This document shows, in pieces, positions 15,301 to 23,603 of a stretch of DNA of 28,804 nt; the first letter of the stretch is position 1, and each line of letters begins with the position of its first letter. Position numbers and translations under genes: made by a program. Where the stretch lies: assembly GCA_026398575.1 (NCBI GenBank), contig JAPLSP010000021.1, positions 1-28,804 on the forward strand, read 5' to 3'. Below the pieces are notes generated by a model that was not told the origin of the DNA, searched no databases, and saw nothing but the letters and a program-made list of their open reading frames with translations. Origin of the DNA: Candidatus Sumerlaeota bacterium (lineage in GTDB: Bacteria > Sumerlaeota > Sumerlaeia > JADFCT01).

Positions 15301-16004
15301 TGCGAAAGATCGTCGTGGGTGAAATCACTCCCACCGATCAGCAGCGCGATAGCGGCGATATGAACGGCGATCACCTGCTCGACTCGGCGGATCTGGTCCT
15401 GCTGCTGCGCAAGATCGTCTTCGGCGACGCCGTGGCCTATGCCCCGTCGCTGTCCGCGCGCGACGCGCGGCTGGGCGACGCGGCCACGTCTCACGTCCTG
15501 CGCTGGGGCGCTCAAACCGTCGTTGAAAGCACGATCACGATCCCGATTATTCTGGATAATATGGATGGCGTGGCGGGCATTGACATTGCTCTCAATTTCA
15601 ATCCTGCGCTTTTGGAGCTGGGCGCCGTGGAAGCGGGAGAGATCATTCCGGAGACCAGTTCCTGGCGCGTGTATATTGAAAACGGCCAGGGGCGCATCGT
15701 GGCGGCCGATACAGCGGCCTTGAGCGGCATAGGGGGAACGGTGGCCGTCCTGCATTTCGCGTCCAAGGGCGCCTGGAGTCAAACGGCGGTCAGCGTGGCC
15801 AGGTTCAAGATTAGCGACATCAACGGCATTAATTTGGCGCGCACGCAGCAGGTCGGCGCCGAGGACGCCCTGCTTGTAAATTCCGCCAGCGGGCTATCCG
15901 CGATGGTGGATTTTCTGCTGGGCAAGGGCGGCCCGCAACCCGCTGACGCCAACGGCGACGGAGTCATTGACGCCGCCGACATCATCTATCTGCGCAACCG
16001 GTGA
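12390..16004 (+). CDS. Secreted modular protein with cohesin-like, dockerin and Ig/Fn3 modules (paralogue 1)
   Basis: A 1204-residue non-enzymatic-looking exported protein. A signal peptide (cleavage likely after SSA) is followed by a Pro/Thr/Ser-rich region of nine 12-residue repeats (39-146). Five Ig/Fn3-like modules come next (about 151-715), each with an N-x-x-P...SLTP start, a central S-x-W-x-I strand and a YAWRV-type strand ending in W-S-x-W. A second PT linker (PTPTPGPSPTP) interrupts modules 3 and 4. Then come an Fn3 domain (about 720-812), a cohesin-like domain (813-950) and a full type I dockerin (955-1015). The dockerin has two calcium loops, DLSGDGKVTIKD and DMNGDHLLDSAD. A second cohesin-like domain (1020-1180) and one terminal dockerin half, DANGDGVIDAADIIYLRNR, complete it. 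The ATG at 12390 has GAGGTG 7 bases upstream. Extracellular or surface location is inferred; possible roles are adhesion, matrix assembly or scaffolding. Confidence 0.9.
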   Translation: MRLGNRLASNPAIWLYGALLVVWGCMGTSNSSAQTPTPFPTPHATPSATPYPTPHATPSPSPYPTPHATPSSSPYPTPNATPSSSPYPTPYASPSSSPYPTPHASASPSPHPTPYASPSPSPYPTPHASASPSPHPTPGPTATPTPSLIPYNLEPSLGAYDVPLTPMLRASDLRSADASNIHTSSRWWIEGSDGTTWSLTVTDPEPLTEITIPPGVLDYGYTYYWSVQYFFSKTGWTDWSFFSWFDTQGLPELTPINIEPPNYAADVSLTPILRASDVQTTDVFNIHDYSDWAVREWIPWIGLNYVWEENYSDYLTTNSVPEGQLKNGRIYAWRARYHFTNTARTSWSKWTFFYTTPTATEFRPVNLEPADSLANVSLTPILGACDLRSTDAENIHVQSYWEVYWGDWNRDDTYRVLNLVSSDTLTTVCVPPNALVNSGLYAWHVSYCFSKTGWTPFSDWTYFGTIAPQGPTPTPGPSPTPIPTVTGIPMPTPTPFPVNLSPANGETSVSLTPTLMISRFRSDMPFDILVFCEYQMRVESSAPDYSNCVLDWGTYMFNDSTTFEIDEYMLLLNYGVTYAWRACYYSQFGYYSDWSQETFFTTVLSSGTVNHAPAPPSNLSPEPGALGVADGPRFMASPFADPDAGDFMTASHWRIRAASASYATPAYDSSSTAAASRMHKVPDGALQNGAAYYWQVRYSDSYGAWSSWSEETSFTVVGANSLPSPQGLRAAAGARSVWLTWLLNPDFRIKGYNLYRSDSLSGDFDLITSQPIKGIEYLDRNLSPGQTYYYCITSVSDEDESDLSEPMEALVGASRVFMSDIRGMPGTTISQRITIDNPNEISNEGLQVNINYDSAMLAPVAVRKTTLTQSFGLQSNLAVASGTLRIAGLMAQPTQITGEGNILEVQYAVNSAAAPWSRSSLAFDLVELVDVFTNSVDIDYTSTAVMTVAASLLCGDLSGDGKVTIKDAVVLRKIVVGEITPTDQQRDSGDMNGDHLLDSADLVLLLRKIVFGDAVAYAPSLSARDARLGDAATSHVLRWGAQTVVESTITIPIILDNMDGVAGIDIALNFNPALLELGAVEAGEIIPETSSWRVYIENGQGRIVAADTAALSGIGGTVAVLHFASKGAWSQTAVSVARFKISDINGINLARTQQVGAEDALLVNSASGLSAMVDFLLGKGGPQPADANGDGVIDAADIIYLRNR
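12504..12827 (+). repeat. 36-bp in-frame tandem repeat encoding a Pro-rich linker
   Basis: Nine units of 36 bases encode 12-residue repeats of the form YPTPHATPSPSP, with drift at positions 1, 5, 7 and 8-10. Mid-array units are the most alike. Paralogues 2 and 3 have only short non-periodic PT-rich linkers here, so this array expanded in one gene. It probably forms an extended, perhaps glycosylated, spacer between the signal peptide and the first folded module. Confidence 0.93.
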
Positions 16005-16068
16005 TCCCGTCCCAGAAGTGGCAAGAGGCATCCTTGCCCGTGAGAGTCTTGCTCTGCGAGGTGGCGCC
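16005..16068 (+). promoter_or_regulatory. Intergenic leader repeated from paralogue 1
   Basis: This gap has GAGAGTCTTG then GCGAGGTGG before the start codon. It matches the last 30 bases upstream of the first paralogue (AGAGTCTTG, GCGAGGTG). GAGGTGG is the probable ribosome site. No separate promoter is evident, so the second gene is likely read from upstream. Confidence 0.5.
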
Positions 16069-19000
16069 ATGAAGCCCGAAAAACGTCCGGCAAGCATCCC
16101 AGCAATATGGTTATTTAGCGCTTTACTGATGGTTTGGGGATGCATTGGCGCCGCCAATTCATCGGCTCAATCGCCGACGCCGCAGCCAACTCCAACGGCC
16201 AGCCCGACGGCCAGCCCCAGCCCGCCGCCGATGCCGATATATTCATTTGCCTTCAGAAACTTGCGCCCGTTCCTTGGCGCCTATGATGTCCCGCTGACGA
16301 CGACGTTGCGCGCTTCGGAAATGATTCCTTTCGATCCGGAGGACGTTCATCTCTATTCCCGCTGGCACATTTGGGATCCGCGCCTGAATGGGATATCCTG
16401 GTACTATACCACCACGTTGTCCGAGCCTTTGACCGAACTGGACGTTCCGCCCGGCGTCCTGGAATATGGCTATCTCTATGAATGGAATGTGCAATACTAC
16501 TTATCAAAGACGGGTTGGACCGACTGGGATTTCCCGTTTATTTTTATCACCCAAGGCGATCCCGGACTCACGCCCGTGACTCTGGCGCCTGTGAATTTCG
16601 ACTCCGTTGCTTCGCTGACGCCGATTCTGTCCGCCTCGGATACCCGATCCACGGACGTGGCCAATATCCATGACTTTTCCGAGTGGGCAATCTGCCAAGG
16701 CTATCACTCATTGGGAGTGGCTGGAACCATTCTCAGCGTCTGGCACACTTTATCCTATGATTATCTGACCACGATTTCCGTGCCCGACGGCATATTGAGA
16801 AGCGGCAGAGCTTATGCCTGGAATGTGGGATATCATTTCAAGAATGGAACGGGGCACAACTTCTCGAAGTTTGCCTACTTCTATACGCCACCCAGCCCGT
16901 CCGATTTCCGCCCCATCAACCTCGAGCCATTCGATGCGTCCGGCGATGTCCCGCTGACGCCCATATTGCGCGCGCATGATTTACGTTCCACGGATGCGCA
17001 AAATACTCATGTCCAGTCCTATTGGGAAGTATATAAGAGCGAGTGGGACAATAGCGCCACCAGAGTTTTCTGTCTCGCGTCCAGCGACTCTCTGACGACG
17101 GTTGGCGTGCCGTCTCATGTGTTGGACTATGATGGGCAGTATGCCTGGCACGTCAGCTATCGCTTTTCCAAAACCGGCTGGACTGTTTTTTCCGACTGGA
17201 CCTACTTTGGAACCCAGTTGCCGGGCCCCACGCCGACGCCGGGGCCTACGCCCACGCCCAATCCGCCGGTCACCGGCATCGCCATGCCAACGCCCGCGTC
17301 CAAGCCCGTTAATCTTGCGCCTGTCAATGGCGCGGGGGGCGGCTCATTGACGCCGGCATTCAAGATATCCCAATTCCGTTCGAACAATCCCTTTGATTTT
17401 CTCACCGGCTGCGACTATCAGATTCGCGTGGTGGGCAGTCCGCCGGACTATTCAAATTGCGTCTTCGACGGCGCCAATTTGGATTTGAATTTTACGACGT
17501 TTCAGATTGAGGAAGGCTATTTGAACTTTGGCGTCACTTATGCCTGGCATGCGCGATTCAGCACCTCGCTAAACTATATAGGTCTGGACTGGTCGGATGA
17601 AACCACCTTCACAACGACGCTTTCATCCGGCACCGTGAATCATCTTCCGGCGCCGCCGTCGAATCAATCGCCCGCGTCCGGTTCGTCCGGCGTTTCCGAC
17701 GGCCCCGTCCTCATGGCGTCTCCGTATTATGATCAGGACGCCGGCGATTTGATGGCCGCCAGCCACTGGCAAATTCGCTCAGCGCCGGGAAACTACCTGG
17801 CGCATGTTTATGATTCCGGCGAAGCGGCGGCGGCCTCCAGCATGAGGAAAATCCCAGACCACCTTCTGGAGAATGACGCTTCGTATTACTGGCACGTTCG
17901 CTATTGCGATTCCTATGGCGCCTGGGGGCCATGGTCCGAAGAGACTTCCTTCACCGTCGCTGTAGTCGGCGCGCTGCCGGCGCCGCAGGGGTTGCGCGCT
18001 GCCGCCGGCGCCCGATCCGCGTGGCTCAAGTGGCTTTTGAGTCCGGATTTCCGCGTCAAGGGATACAATCTCTACCGCTCGGAAACAGAAAAAGGCGCCT
18101 ACGACCTGATTACAACCAATCCAGTCAAGGGCGATGAGTATCTGGATCGCAACCTGACTCCCGGCGTAACTTATTTCTATCGCATCACGTCCACAGGCGA
18201 TGCGGCAGAGAGCGATCCGTCGGAACCGGAGGCGGCCCTTGTGGGCGCCTCGCGTATTTTCATGACGGATATTCGCGGCATTCCCGGCGCGACCATTTCG
18301 CAGTTGATCACCATTGACAATCCCAATGAGATCAGCAGCGAGCAGCTGCTGATCAATCTGAATTACGACCCGGCGATGCTGACGCCGGTCGCCATTAATC
18401 CGACCGCCCTGACCAAGGCATTCGACCTTCAAAGCAACATAAGCGAGGCGACCGGCACGCTCCGGATCGCCGGCCAGGGCAGTCCCGCGCAGATCACCGG
18501 CGAAGGCAATGTCCTGGAGGTGCGATATCAGGTAAATAGCGCCGCCACGCCCTGGAGCCGCTCCTCCCTAGCGTTCGAACTGGTGGAATTGAAGGACGTC
18601 TTCTCGAATACCGTGGAAATGGATTATTCCAGCACGGCGGCAATGACCGTCGCGGCGTCGTTCTTGTCCGGAGACCTGAGCGGCGACGGCAAGGTCACCA
18701 TCAAAGACGCCGTCGTGTTGCGAAAGATCGTCGTGGGCGAACTCAGTCCCACCGATCAGCAGCGCGAGAGCGGCGACATGAACGGCGATCACCTGCTCGA
18801 CTCGGCGGATATGGTTCTGCTGCTGCGCAAAATCGTTTTCGGCGATGCCGTTGCCAGCCCCCCGCCGCTGCCGGCGCGCGATACGCGGCTGGGCGACGCG
18901 GCCCCATCTTATGTTTTGCGCTGGGGCGCCCAGACCGTCACGGGCAGCACGATCACCATCCCGATTATTCTGGATAATGTGGATGGCGTGACGGGCATTG

Positions 19001-19422
19001 ATATCGCCCTGAACTTCAATCCCGCTCTCTTGGAGTTGGGCGCTGTGGAAGCGGGAGCGATCATTCCGGGCGCCAGCTCCTGGCAGGTTTATATCGAAAA
19101 CGGCCAGGCGCGCATCGTGGCGGCCGGCTCTGCGGTTTTAAGCGGCGCAGGGGGAACGGTGGCTGTTTTGCATTTCACGCTCAAGGGCGTATGGAGTCAA
19201 ACGCCGGTGACCGTAGCCAGGTTCAAGGTCAGCGATGTCAACGGCATCAATCTGGCGCGCACGTGGCAGGTGGGCGCCGTGGACGTCCTGCTTGTAAATC
19301 CCGCCGGCGCGTTGTCCGCGATGGCGGATTTTCTGCTGGGCAAGAGCGGCCTGCAACCCGGCGACGCCAACGGCGACGGAGTCATTGACGCCGCCGATAT
19401 CATTTATCTGCGTAATCGGTGA
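16069..19422 (+). CDS. Secreted modular protein with cohesin-like, dockerin and Ig/Fn3 modules (paralogue 2)
   Basis: A 1117-residue paralogue of the preceding gene with the same order: signal peptide (cleavage likely at SSA/Q), a short PT-rich linker, five Ig/Fn3-like modules (about 60-630), Fn3 (635-727) and a cohesin-like domain (728-865). A dockerin with loops DLSGDGKVTIKD (Asp869) and DMNGDHLLDSAD follows, then a second cohesin-like domain (932-1090). The single half-dockerin DANGDGVIDAADIIYLRNR (Asp1099) ends the chain. The ATG at 16069 is chosen over the upstream in-frame start at 15967 because it has GAGGTGG 7 bases before it. It also begins a signal peptide nearly identical to that of paralogue 1, sharing the nucleotides CCAGCAATATGG. 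The upstream start would overlap the previous gene. It lies 64 bases after paralogue 1 and 54 before paralogue 3, consistent with one operon. Confidence 0.9.
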   Translation: MKPEKRPASIPAIWLFSALLMVWGCIGAANSSAQSPTPQPTPTASPTASPSPPPMPIYSFAFRNLRPFLGAYDVPLTTTLRASEMIPFDPEDVHLYSRWHIWDPRLNGISWYYTTTLSEPLTELDVPPGVLEYGYLYEWNVQYYLSKTGWTDWDFPFIFITQGDPGLTPVTLAPVNFDSVASLTPILSASDTRSTDVANIHDFSEWAICQGYHSLGVAGTILSVWHTLSYDYLTTISVPDGILRSGRAYAWNVGYHFKNGTGHNFSKFAYFYTPPSPSDFRPINLEPFDASGDVPLTPILRAHDLRSTDAQNTHVQSYWEVYKSEWDNSATRVFCLASSDSLTTVGVPSHVLDYDGQYAWHVSYRFSKTGWTVFSDWTYFGTQLPGPTPTPGPTPTPNPPVTGIAMPTPASKPVNLAPVNGAGGGSLTPAFKISQFRSNNPFDFLTGCDYQIRVVGSPPDYSNCVFDGANLDLNFTTFQIEEGYLNFGVTYAWHARFSTSLNYIGLDWSDETTFTTTLSSGTVNHLPAPPSNQSPASGSSGVSDGPVLMASPYYDQDAGDLMAASHWQIRSAPGNYLAHVYDSGEAAAASSMRKIPDHLLENDASYYWHVRYCDSYGAWGPWSEETSFTVAVVGALPAPQGLRAAAGARSAWLKWLLSPDFRVKGYNLYRSETEKGAYDLITTNPVKGDEYLDRNLTPGVTYFYRITSTGDAAESDPSEPEAALVGASRIFMTDIRGIPGATISQLITIDNPNEISSEQLLINLNYDPAMLTPVAINPTALTKAFDLQSNISEATGTLRIAGQGSPAQITGEGNVLEVRYQVNSAATPWSRSSLAFELVELKDVFSNTVEMDYSSTAAMTVAASFLSGDLSGDGKVTIKDAVVLRKIVVGELSPTDQQRESGDMNGDHLLDSADMVLLLRKIVFGDAVASPPPLPARDTRLGDAAPSYVLRWGAQTVTGSTITIPIILDNVDGVTGIDIALNFNPALLELGAVEAGAIIPGASSWQVYIENGQARIVAAGSAVLSGAGGTVAVLHFTLKGVWSQTPVTVARFKVSDVNGINLARTWQVGAVDVLLVNPAGALSAMADFLLGKSGLQPGDANGDGVIDAADIIYLRNR

Positions 19423-19476
19423 CATGTTGGAACGCAGGCGATTCATTTTCTCGCCGGCGAGAGTTGGAGGATTTTC

Positions 19477-22400
19477 ATGAAGTCAAACTGCGTGACAGTC
19501 AGAATCGGGATTGCTCTGTTCTTTATCTGGAGCTGGATCGGGATTCGCGCATCATTGGCTCAAACGCCAACTCCGTTTCCAACGCCCTATCCATCGCCAA
19601 CGCCAACCAGCTATCCCACCCCCAGTTCATCTCCGACGCCAACAATGCTGCCTACTGCGACACCCATGCCCACGCCCGTACTGCGTCCGGTTAACCTGGA
19701 TCCTGATGATTGGGCCGCCGATGTTCCGCTAACGGTGACGTTGTATGCTTCGGATGTGAATTCAGCGGATCCGGAGAACACACACGATTCATCGCGCTGG
19801 CAGATTGCGCGGCGTGACAAATTCACCCTGGCCTGGGCGGTGGTTTTCGACTATCCGACGAGTCTCGCATTGGTGGATTTCATGATTCCTGACGGCGTCC
19901 TGGATTATGGCTATTCGTATTCATGGACCGTGCAATATTGCTTCAATAAGACCGGCTGGACCGACTGGTCGGCGCCAACCCATTTCGATACGCCGGACAT
20001 TTCCGGATTCATACCGGCCAATCTGGAGCCGCCCGATTGGAGCTATGATATTCCGCTGACTCCGACTCTGGTCGCCGCGGAATTGACTTCCACGGATCTG
20101 GAGAACACTCATTGCGCCACTCTCTGGACGGTCGCGCGGCGGGACTATTCGACTTGGCGATATATTTGGTTCTTCGAAACTCTGACGACGGACTCATTGA
20201 CGTCATTCACGCTTCCTGCCGGCGTTTTGGAATATGGCCATTCCTATGCCTGGAGCGTGCGATACAAATTCACAAAGACCGGCTGGACCGGGCGTTCGTA
20301 TGACAGCCACTTTGACGCGCTGGGCATTCCCGGATTTCTTCCCATCAATTTGGAGCCGCCCAACTTTGCCGCCGACATTCCGCTTGCGCCGTTGCTGCGA
20401 GCGGCGGACCCGAGTTCCACGCAAGGAGGGGTCACGCATATCTTCTCCGACTGGGAAATCCATGAATGGATTCCGCGATATGGATTCGAGCTGGTCTGGG
20501 ATATCGAATCGAACGAATTTATTACGAGTGTCACGGCGCCGGCCGATACCTTGAAGAACGGCAGGATTTATGCCTGGCGCGTCAGATATCTTTTCATGGA
20601 AACCGGCTGGACTGGTTTTTCCGACTGGACTTACTTTTATACCCAGCCGGCCGGCGATGAGTTCCGTCCCATGAATGTCGAGCCGCTCAATGAGGCCATT
20701 GATATTCCGCTGACGCCGACGTTGCGCGCGTCCGATCTGCGCTCGACGGACTCGGGCAATGCGCACCTCTCTTCCTATTGGGAGATTTATCGCTCTCTGG
20801 CGCCGGATGCGATCAAGGTCTTCAGCTTCATGACCAGTGACTCCTTAACCTCGGTCTCGCTGCCGGCTCACGTATTGGCCGGCGGCGAATACTATGCTTG
20901 GCGCGTCAGCTATCGCTTTTCCAGTACCGGCTGGACCTGCTTTTCGGATTGGAGCTACTTTCGCACCCAGCCGAGCGCAGGCCCCACGCCCACGCCCCAA
21001 CCGACGCCGACACCGGGTCCAACGATCACCGGCATTCCCAGGCCAACGCCGCTGGCAAGGCCCGTCAATCTCATGCCCGCCAACGGCGCAACGGACGTTT
21101 CATTGACGCCCACACTGGCAGTGTCTCCATTCCATACGGACATACCCTTCAATGACCTGAGCGGTTGCGGGTTTCAGATACGCGTGGAGAGCAGCGCGCC
21201 GGATTATTCGGATACGCGGTTTTGCGGCGAAATTTATTCCGACAACGCCTCGACGACGATGACGCTTGATCCGGGCTATTTGGATTATGGCGTCACCTAT
21301 GCCTGGCACGCGTGTTACATAACGCGGGCCAATTGGGTCTCCGACTGGTCTCTGGAAACCACGTTTACGACGGAGCTGTCGTCCGCCACGGTGAACCATG
21401 CGCCTTCGCAGCCTGTAAATCTATCGCCTCTGCCAGGCGCAATCGGTGTCTGCAATACTCCGCAGCTCGCGGCCTCCGCCTTCCACGATCCGGACGTCAG
21501 CGATTTCAAGATGAGCGCCAGCCAATGGCAGATTCGCGCCACGACCGGCACATACAGCGCGCCCGTTTATGATTCAGGTCCGGCCGAAGCGGCCTCAAGC
21601 AGCCATAAAATTCCGGAGGGCCGCTTGCTGAATGGCGCCGGCTATTATTGGCAGGTTCGATACAGCGATTCGCATGGCGCCTGGAGCGAATGGTCCGCGG
21701 AAACATCCTTCACCATCGCGCTGGCTGGTTCGCTGCCCGCGCCGCAAGGATTGCGTGCCGCCGCCGGCGCCCGCTCGGCGTGGTTGACGTGGCTATTGAG
21801 TTCGGATTTCCGCGTCAGGGGATACCATCTTTATCGCGCAACCGCAGCCGAGGGCGCCTTCGATCTGATTACAACCCAGCCGATCAAGGACGTCGAATAT
21901 CTGGACCGCAACCTGACGCCGGGCCAGATATACTATTATTGCATCGCGTCCGTAAGCGATGAAGGGGAAAGCAATCTTTCGGCGCCGGTAGAAGCCCTGA
22001 TCGGCGCTTCGCGCGTCTTCATGTCGGACATCCGCGGCATGCCGGGCACAACCATTTCGCAGAGGATCACCATTGACAACCCCAATGAGATTGGCAACGA
22101 GGGATTGGAAATTGATCTCAATTACGATCCAACGAAGCTGACGCCGGTGGCCATACGCAAAACCGCCCTGACTCAGGCTTTTGGCCTTCAAAGCAACCTG
22201 AGCCTGGCCAACGGCGCGCTCCGGATTGCAGGTTTCATGGCCACTCCGGTTCAGATCACGGGCGAAGGCAACATCTTGGAAGTGCTTTATGAAGTCAATT
22301 CCGGCGCCACTGCCTGGAGCCGGTCGTCCCTGGCGTTCGATCTTGTGGAATTAGTGGACATCTACACGAACACCGTGGATATTGACTATGCCAGTACGGC

Positions 22401-23184
22401 CGCGATGACCGTGGCCGCGTCCAGTCTTTCAGGAGACCTCAGCGGCGACGGCAAAGTGACCATCAAAGACGCCATCTTGCTGCGCAAGATGATCGTGGAC
22501 GAAATCAGTCCCACCGATCAGCAACGGGAAAGCGGCGACCTCAACGGCGATCGTCTGCTCGATTCGGCGGATTTGGTGTTGCTGCTGCGGAGAATTATCA
22601 TGGGATCCGACGCAGGCTATCCTCAAGCGCCGCCTGTGGGCGGCGCGCGGTTGGGCGATGGACCGACGTCGCATCTTTTGCGTTGGGGCGCTCAGTCCGT
22701 CGCGGGCGCCCTGATCACGCTTCCGCTGATTCTGGATAATCTGGACGGTGTGGCGGGCTTGGACATCGCGCTCAACTTCAACCCCTCTTTGTTGACGCTG
22801 ACGGCTGTGGATGCGGGCGCAAGCATCCCGCTTACCGGTTCCTGGCGCGTCTTTATCGAAAATGGCCAGGCGCGCATCGTCGCCGCCGATATGGCGGCCA
22901 TGAGCGGCGCGGGGGGAACTGTAGCCGTCCTTCATTTTACAGCTCAAGGCTCGTGGAGTCAAACGCCGGTAACGGTGGCCAAACTAAAACTCAGCGACGT
23001 CAACGGCATCAATCTGGCGCGCACCCGGCAAATTAGCGCCCGGGACGCCACGCTTGTGAATTCAACCGGCAGTTTGTCCGCCCTGGTGGATTACCTGCTT
23101 GGCAAAAGCGGCTCGCAGCCCGGCGACGCCAACGGCGACGGACGCCTGAACGCCGCCGACATCATCTATTTGCGCAATCGGTGA
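19477..23184 (+). CDS. Secreted modular protein with cohesin-like, dockerin and Ig/Fn3 modules (paralogue 3)
   Basis: A 1235-residue third paralogue. The signal peptide differs from those of paralogues 1 and 2 and ends SLA/Q. It leads into a PT-rich linker and six Ig/Fn3-like modules, one more than its neighbours; the extra module is in the group before the internal PT linker. Fn3 (753-845), a cohesin-like domain (846-982), a full dockerin (986-1046, first loop Asp987), a second cohesin-like domain (1050-1210) and a half-dockerin DANGDGRLNAADIIYLRNR (Asp1217) follow. In this half-dockerin, position 9 of the calcium loop is Asn rather than Asp. The start at 19477 has GGAGG 6 bases upstream, the best ribosome site of the three genes. 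No catalytic domain is recognised. Calcium-dependent association with other cohesin/dockerin proteins is the family expectation. Confidence 0.9.
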   Translation: MKSNCVTVRIGIALFFIWSWIGIRASLAQTPTPFPTPYPSPTPTSYPTPSSSPTPTMLPTATPMPTPVLRPVNLDPDDWAADVPLTVTLYASDVNSADPENTHDSSRWQIARRDKFTLAWAVVFDYPTSLALVDFMIPDGVLDYGYSYSWTVQYCFNKTGWTDWSAPTHFDTPDISGFIPANLEPPDWSYDIPLTPTLVAAELTSTDLENTHCATLWTVARRDYSTWRYIWFFETLTTDSLTSFTLPAGVLEYGHSYAWSVRYKFTKTGWTGRSYDSHFDALGIPGFLPINLEPPNFAADIPLAPLLRAADPSSTQGGVTHIFSDWEIHEWIPRYGFELVWDIESNEFITSVTAPADTLKNGRIYAWRVRYLFMETGWTGFSDWTYFYTQPAGDEFRPMNVEPLNEAIDIPLTPTLRASDLRSTDSGNAHLSSYWEIYRSLAPDAIKVFSFMTSDSLTSVSLPAHVLAGGEYYAWRVSYRFSSTGWTCFSDWSYFRTQPSAGPTPTPQPTPTPGPTITGIPRPTPLARPVNLMPANGATDVSLTPTLAVSPFHTDIPFNDLSGCGFQIRVESSAPDYSDTRFCGEIYSDNASTTMTLDPGYLDYGVTYAWHACYITRANWVSDWSLETTFTTELSSATVNHAPSQPVNLSPLPGAIGVCNTPQLAASAFHDPDVSDFKMSASQWQIRATTGTYSAPVYDSGPAEAASSSHKIPEGRLLNGAGYYWQVRYSDSHGAWSEWSAETSFTIALAGSLPAPQGLRAAAGARSAWLTWLLSSDFRVRGYHLYRATAAEGAFDLITTQPIKDVEYLDRNLTPGQIYYYCIASVSDEGESNLSAPVEALIGASRVFMSDIRGMPGTTISQRITIDNPNEIGNEGLEIDLNYDPTKLTPVAIRKTALTQAFGLQSNLSLANGALRIAGFMATPVQITGEGNILEVLYEVNSGATAWSRSSLAFDLVELVDIYTNTVDIDYASTAAMTVAASSLSGDLSGDGKVTIKDAILLRKMIVDEISPTDQQRESGDLNGDRLLDSADLVLLLRRIIMGSDAGYPQAPPVGGARLGDGPTSHLLRWGAQSVAGALITLPLILDNLDGVAGLDIALNFNPSLLTLTAVDAGASIPLTGSWRVFIENGQARIVAADMAAMSGAGGTVAVLHFTAQGSWSQTPVTVAKLKLSDVNGINLARTRQISARDATLVNSTGSLSALVDYLLGKSGSQPGDANGDGRLNAADIIYLRNR

Positions 23185-23199
23185 TTCGGCGCCCAAAGC

Positions 23200-23223
23200 G
23201 GCGCCGGAATCATTGCCGGCGCC
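23200..23223 (+). terminator. Hairpin after paralogue 3
   Basis: A perfect 8-bp stem, GGCGCCGG / CCGGCGCC, with loop AATCATTG starts 15 bases after the stop codon. No run of T follows, so intrinsic termination is uncertain. The position directly after the last gene of the array still favours a role at the transcript end. Confidence 0.45.
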
Positions 23224-23330
23224 ACTTCTGGTTGCGATAGGCGGGCGCGCCTCGCGGCATAGCTGCTTATGATGTACAAGACCGTTGTTGCTGGGAGAAG
23301 AAAAGAAGGATCTATCCGGTTTGGCGCCGA

Positions 23331-23404
23331 ATGGTAGGCCGTCCCGCTCAGTCGGGCGGCCACAGCGTGCCAAGGCCGCCCGGCGGAGCGGGACGGCCTA
23401 CCAT
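23331..23404. repeat. Large inverted repeat, 31-bp arms
   Basis: The arms at 23331-23361 and 23374-23404 match at 29 of 31 positions, around a 12-base loop ACAGCGTGCCAA. The outer part is ATGGTAGGCCGTCCCGCTC and its complement. It would form a very stable cruciform or RNA hairpin. It looks like a dispersed palindromic element or short MITE, but no target duplication stands out and no second copy is in this window. Confidence 0.85.
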
Positions 23405-23603
23405 CCGCCGCCAGCTTTGATGAATGAGCTGTGTCGGTTCTGAAGCTTGGCGCTCAGCTAAAAGCTGGAACATGCCCAGCTCCTGATGTGTGCGATTTGG
23501 ATCCCTCAAGGAAATTTGACTGGAACCGCCCTGCAAGGGGTGTTATGCCCTTGCGGAGCAATCAAATGGGAAGTCTGAAATTTGAGAAAGGAACGATGGC
23601 CAA

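Larger units (their letters stand above)
23185..23603. other. Intergenic region with several hairpins, no gene seen
   Basis: This 419-base gap follows the three-gene array. It holds a candidate terminator hairpin (23200-23223), a large inverted repeat (23331-23404) and a smaller stem, GCAAGGG / CCCTTGC (23533-23554), about 50 bases before the thioredoxin-fold gene. No open frame in it has convincing protein features. Confidence 0.6.

Noticed and set aside
12390..23184. Classical cellulosome scaffold cluster.
   Set aside because: The chains mix cohesin-like and dockerin modules, no carbohydrate-binding module or enzyme is fused, and the neighbouring hydrolases have no dockerin.
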